6,167 bases of DNA. Source: Christensenella sp. UBA767. GTDB taxonomy: Bacteria > Bacillota > Clostridia > Christensenellales > CAG-917. The position numbers and the translations under genes are program-made. Positions 5,515 to 6,167 of this stretch are shown in pieces (position 1 is the stretch's first letter; the number at the start of each line of letters is the position of its first letter). The stretch is from contig DBJV01000095.1 of assembly GCA_002297185.1 (NCBI GenBank), positions 1-6,167 on the forward strand. Direction: 5' to 3'. Below the pieces are notes generated by a model that was not told the DNA's origin, made no database searches, and was given only the letters and a program-made list of their open reading frames with translations.

Positions 5515-6167
5515 ATGGCAAAACAATTTAAGTATGGCGACGACGCAAGAAAGGCTTTGGAGGCAGGCGTTGACGCATTGGCAAATACCGTTAAAATCAC
5601 TCTCGGACCGAAGGGAAGAAACGTCGTTCTCGATAGACCCTACGGCGCACCGCTCGTAACCAACGACGGCGTTACTATCGCAAAAGACGTGGTGCTTTCC
5701 GATCCGTTTGAGAATATGGGCGCACAAATCATTCGCGAAGTGGCAACCAAGACCAACGACGTGGCAGGCGACGGCACAACTACCGCATCCGTTCTTGCGC
5801 AGGCAATCGTAAAAGAGGGCTTGAAGAACGTTGCGGCAGGCGCAAATCCCATGGTGCTTAAACGCGGTATCATGTATGCAACGGAAGTTGCCGTTGAGGA
5901 ACTTAAGAAGATAAGCAAGGACGTTGAGGACAAGACCGCAATCGCACAAGTTGCGTCAATCTCTGCAGGGGATGAAAAGATCGGTCAACTCATTTCCGAC
6001 GCTATGGAAAAGGTCGGCAAAGACGGCGTAATCACCATCGAAGAGGGCAAGGCTATGACAACCGAACTCAACGTGGTGGAAGGTATGCAATTTGACAGAG
6101 GTTACGTATCTCCGTATCTCGTCACCAATACCGACAAGATGTCCGCAGAACTCGACAACCCCGTCAT
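5515..6167 (+). CDS. groEL: Chaperonin GroEL (Hsp60), 5' part only
   Basis: The reading frame from the ATG at 5515 is open to the right edge, giving 217 codons of about 540. It forms the 14-subunit ATP-driven folding chamber that works with GroES. The equatorial domain shows MAKQFKYGDDARKALEAG, the nucleotide-binding GPKGRN (31-36), NDGVTIAK (50-57) and GDGTTTA (85-91). D86 in that last motif matches the catalytic aspartate of E. coli GroEL (D87). The intermediate domain covers about 134-190, and the apical domain begins with QFDRGYVSPYLVTN (192-205). A GGAGG site (5504-5508) follows the groES stop directly, with six bases before the ATG. No unusual residues are seen. The gene is cut by the window end and is not itself truncated. 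Confidence 0.98.
   Translation, partial: MAKQFKYGDDARKALEAGVDALANTVKITLGPKGRNVVLDRPYGAPLVTNDGVTIAKDVVLSDPFENMGAQIIREVATKTNDVAGDGTTTASVLAQAIVKEGLKNVAAGANPMVLKRGIMYATEVAVEELKKISKDVEDKTAIAQVASISAGDEKIGQLISDAMEKVGKDGVITIEEGKAMTTELNVVEGMQFDRGYVSPYLVTNTDKMSAELDNPV

Noticed and set aside
1..6167. A previously undescribed defence, mobile or biosynthetic system
   Set aside because: Every long gene belongs to a known housekeeping or widespread family. There are no toxin-antitoxin pairs, nucleases, reverse transcriptases, integrases, direct repeats or compositional breaks.

Overview
The window reads as ordinary core chromosome of a low-to-mid GC Gram-positive bacterium, most likely an uncultured member of the Clostridia. 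Four things support this: a CIRCE operator in front of groESL, strong GGAGG-type ribosome binding sites, a clostridial-style cytidylate kinase-like protein, and a standalone ComEB-type dCMP deaminase. I see no transposase, integrase, CRISPR array, tRNA or rRNA, and no phage or plasmid gene. All readings were made by eye, without database searches.

Layout from left to right. Positions 1-152 hold no convincing gene, but positions 80-154 can fold into a long imperfect hairpin that abuts the stop of the next gene. On the minus strand, 153-1322 encodes a PUA plus SAM-methyltransferase protein of the RlmI/RlmK (COG1092) type. Its near-consensus promoter lies just upstream. The divergent intergenic region 1323-1605 carries that promoter and the promoter and leader of a MATE-family multidrug/cation antiporter gene (1606-3144, + strand). 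The leader folds as an intrinsic terminator followed by seven T residues, and a competing hairpin lies immediately before the ribosome binding site. This is the most interesting regulatory structure in the window. A cytidylate kinase-like P-loop protein (3201-3821, +) follows 56 bases later and is probably cotranscribed.

A bidirectional terminator (3893-3923) separates this pair from two minus-strand genes. These are a six-helix DUF308/HdeD-like membrane protein (3993-4496) and a dCMP deaminase (4562-5011). The two are separated by a terminator hairpin, so they are probably separate transcripts. A divergent region (5012-5218) then carries the deaminase promoter, the heat-shock promoter and the CIRCE operator. 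groES (5219-5503) and the first 217 codons of groEL (from 5515) run off the right edge.

Functionally this is a set of independent housekeeping units: ribosomal RNA modification, efflux, nucleotide metabolism and protein folding. It is not an integrated new system. The points most worth checking are the attenuator-like MATE leader, the long hairpin at the left edge, the imperfect CIRCE arm and the acidic tail of the MATE protein.
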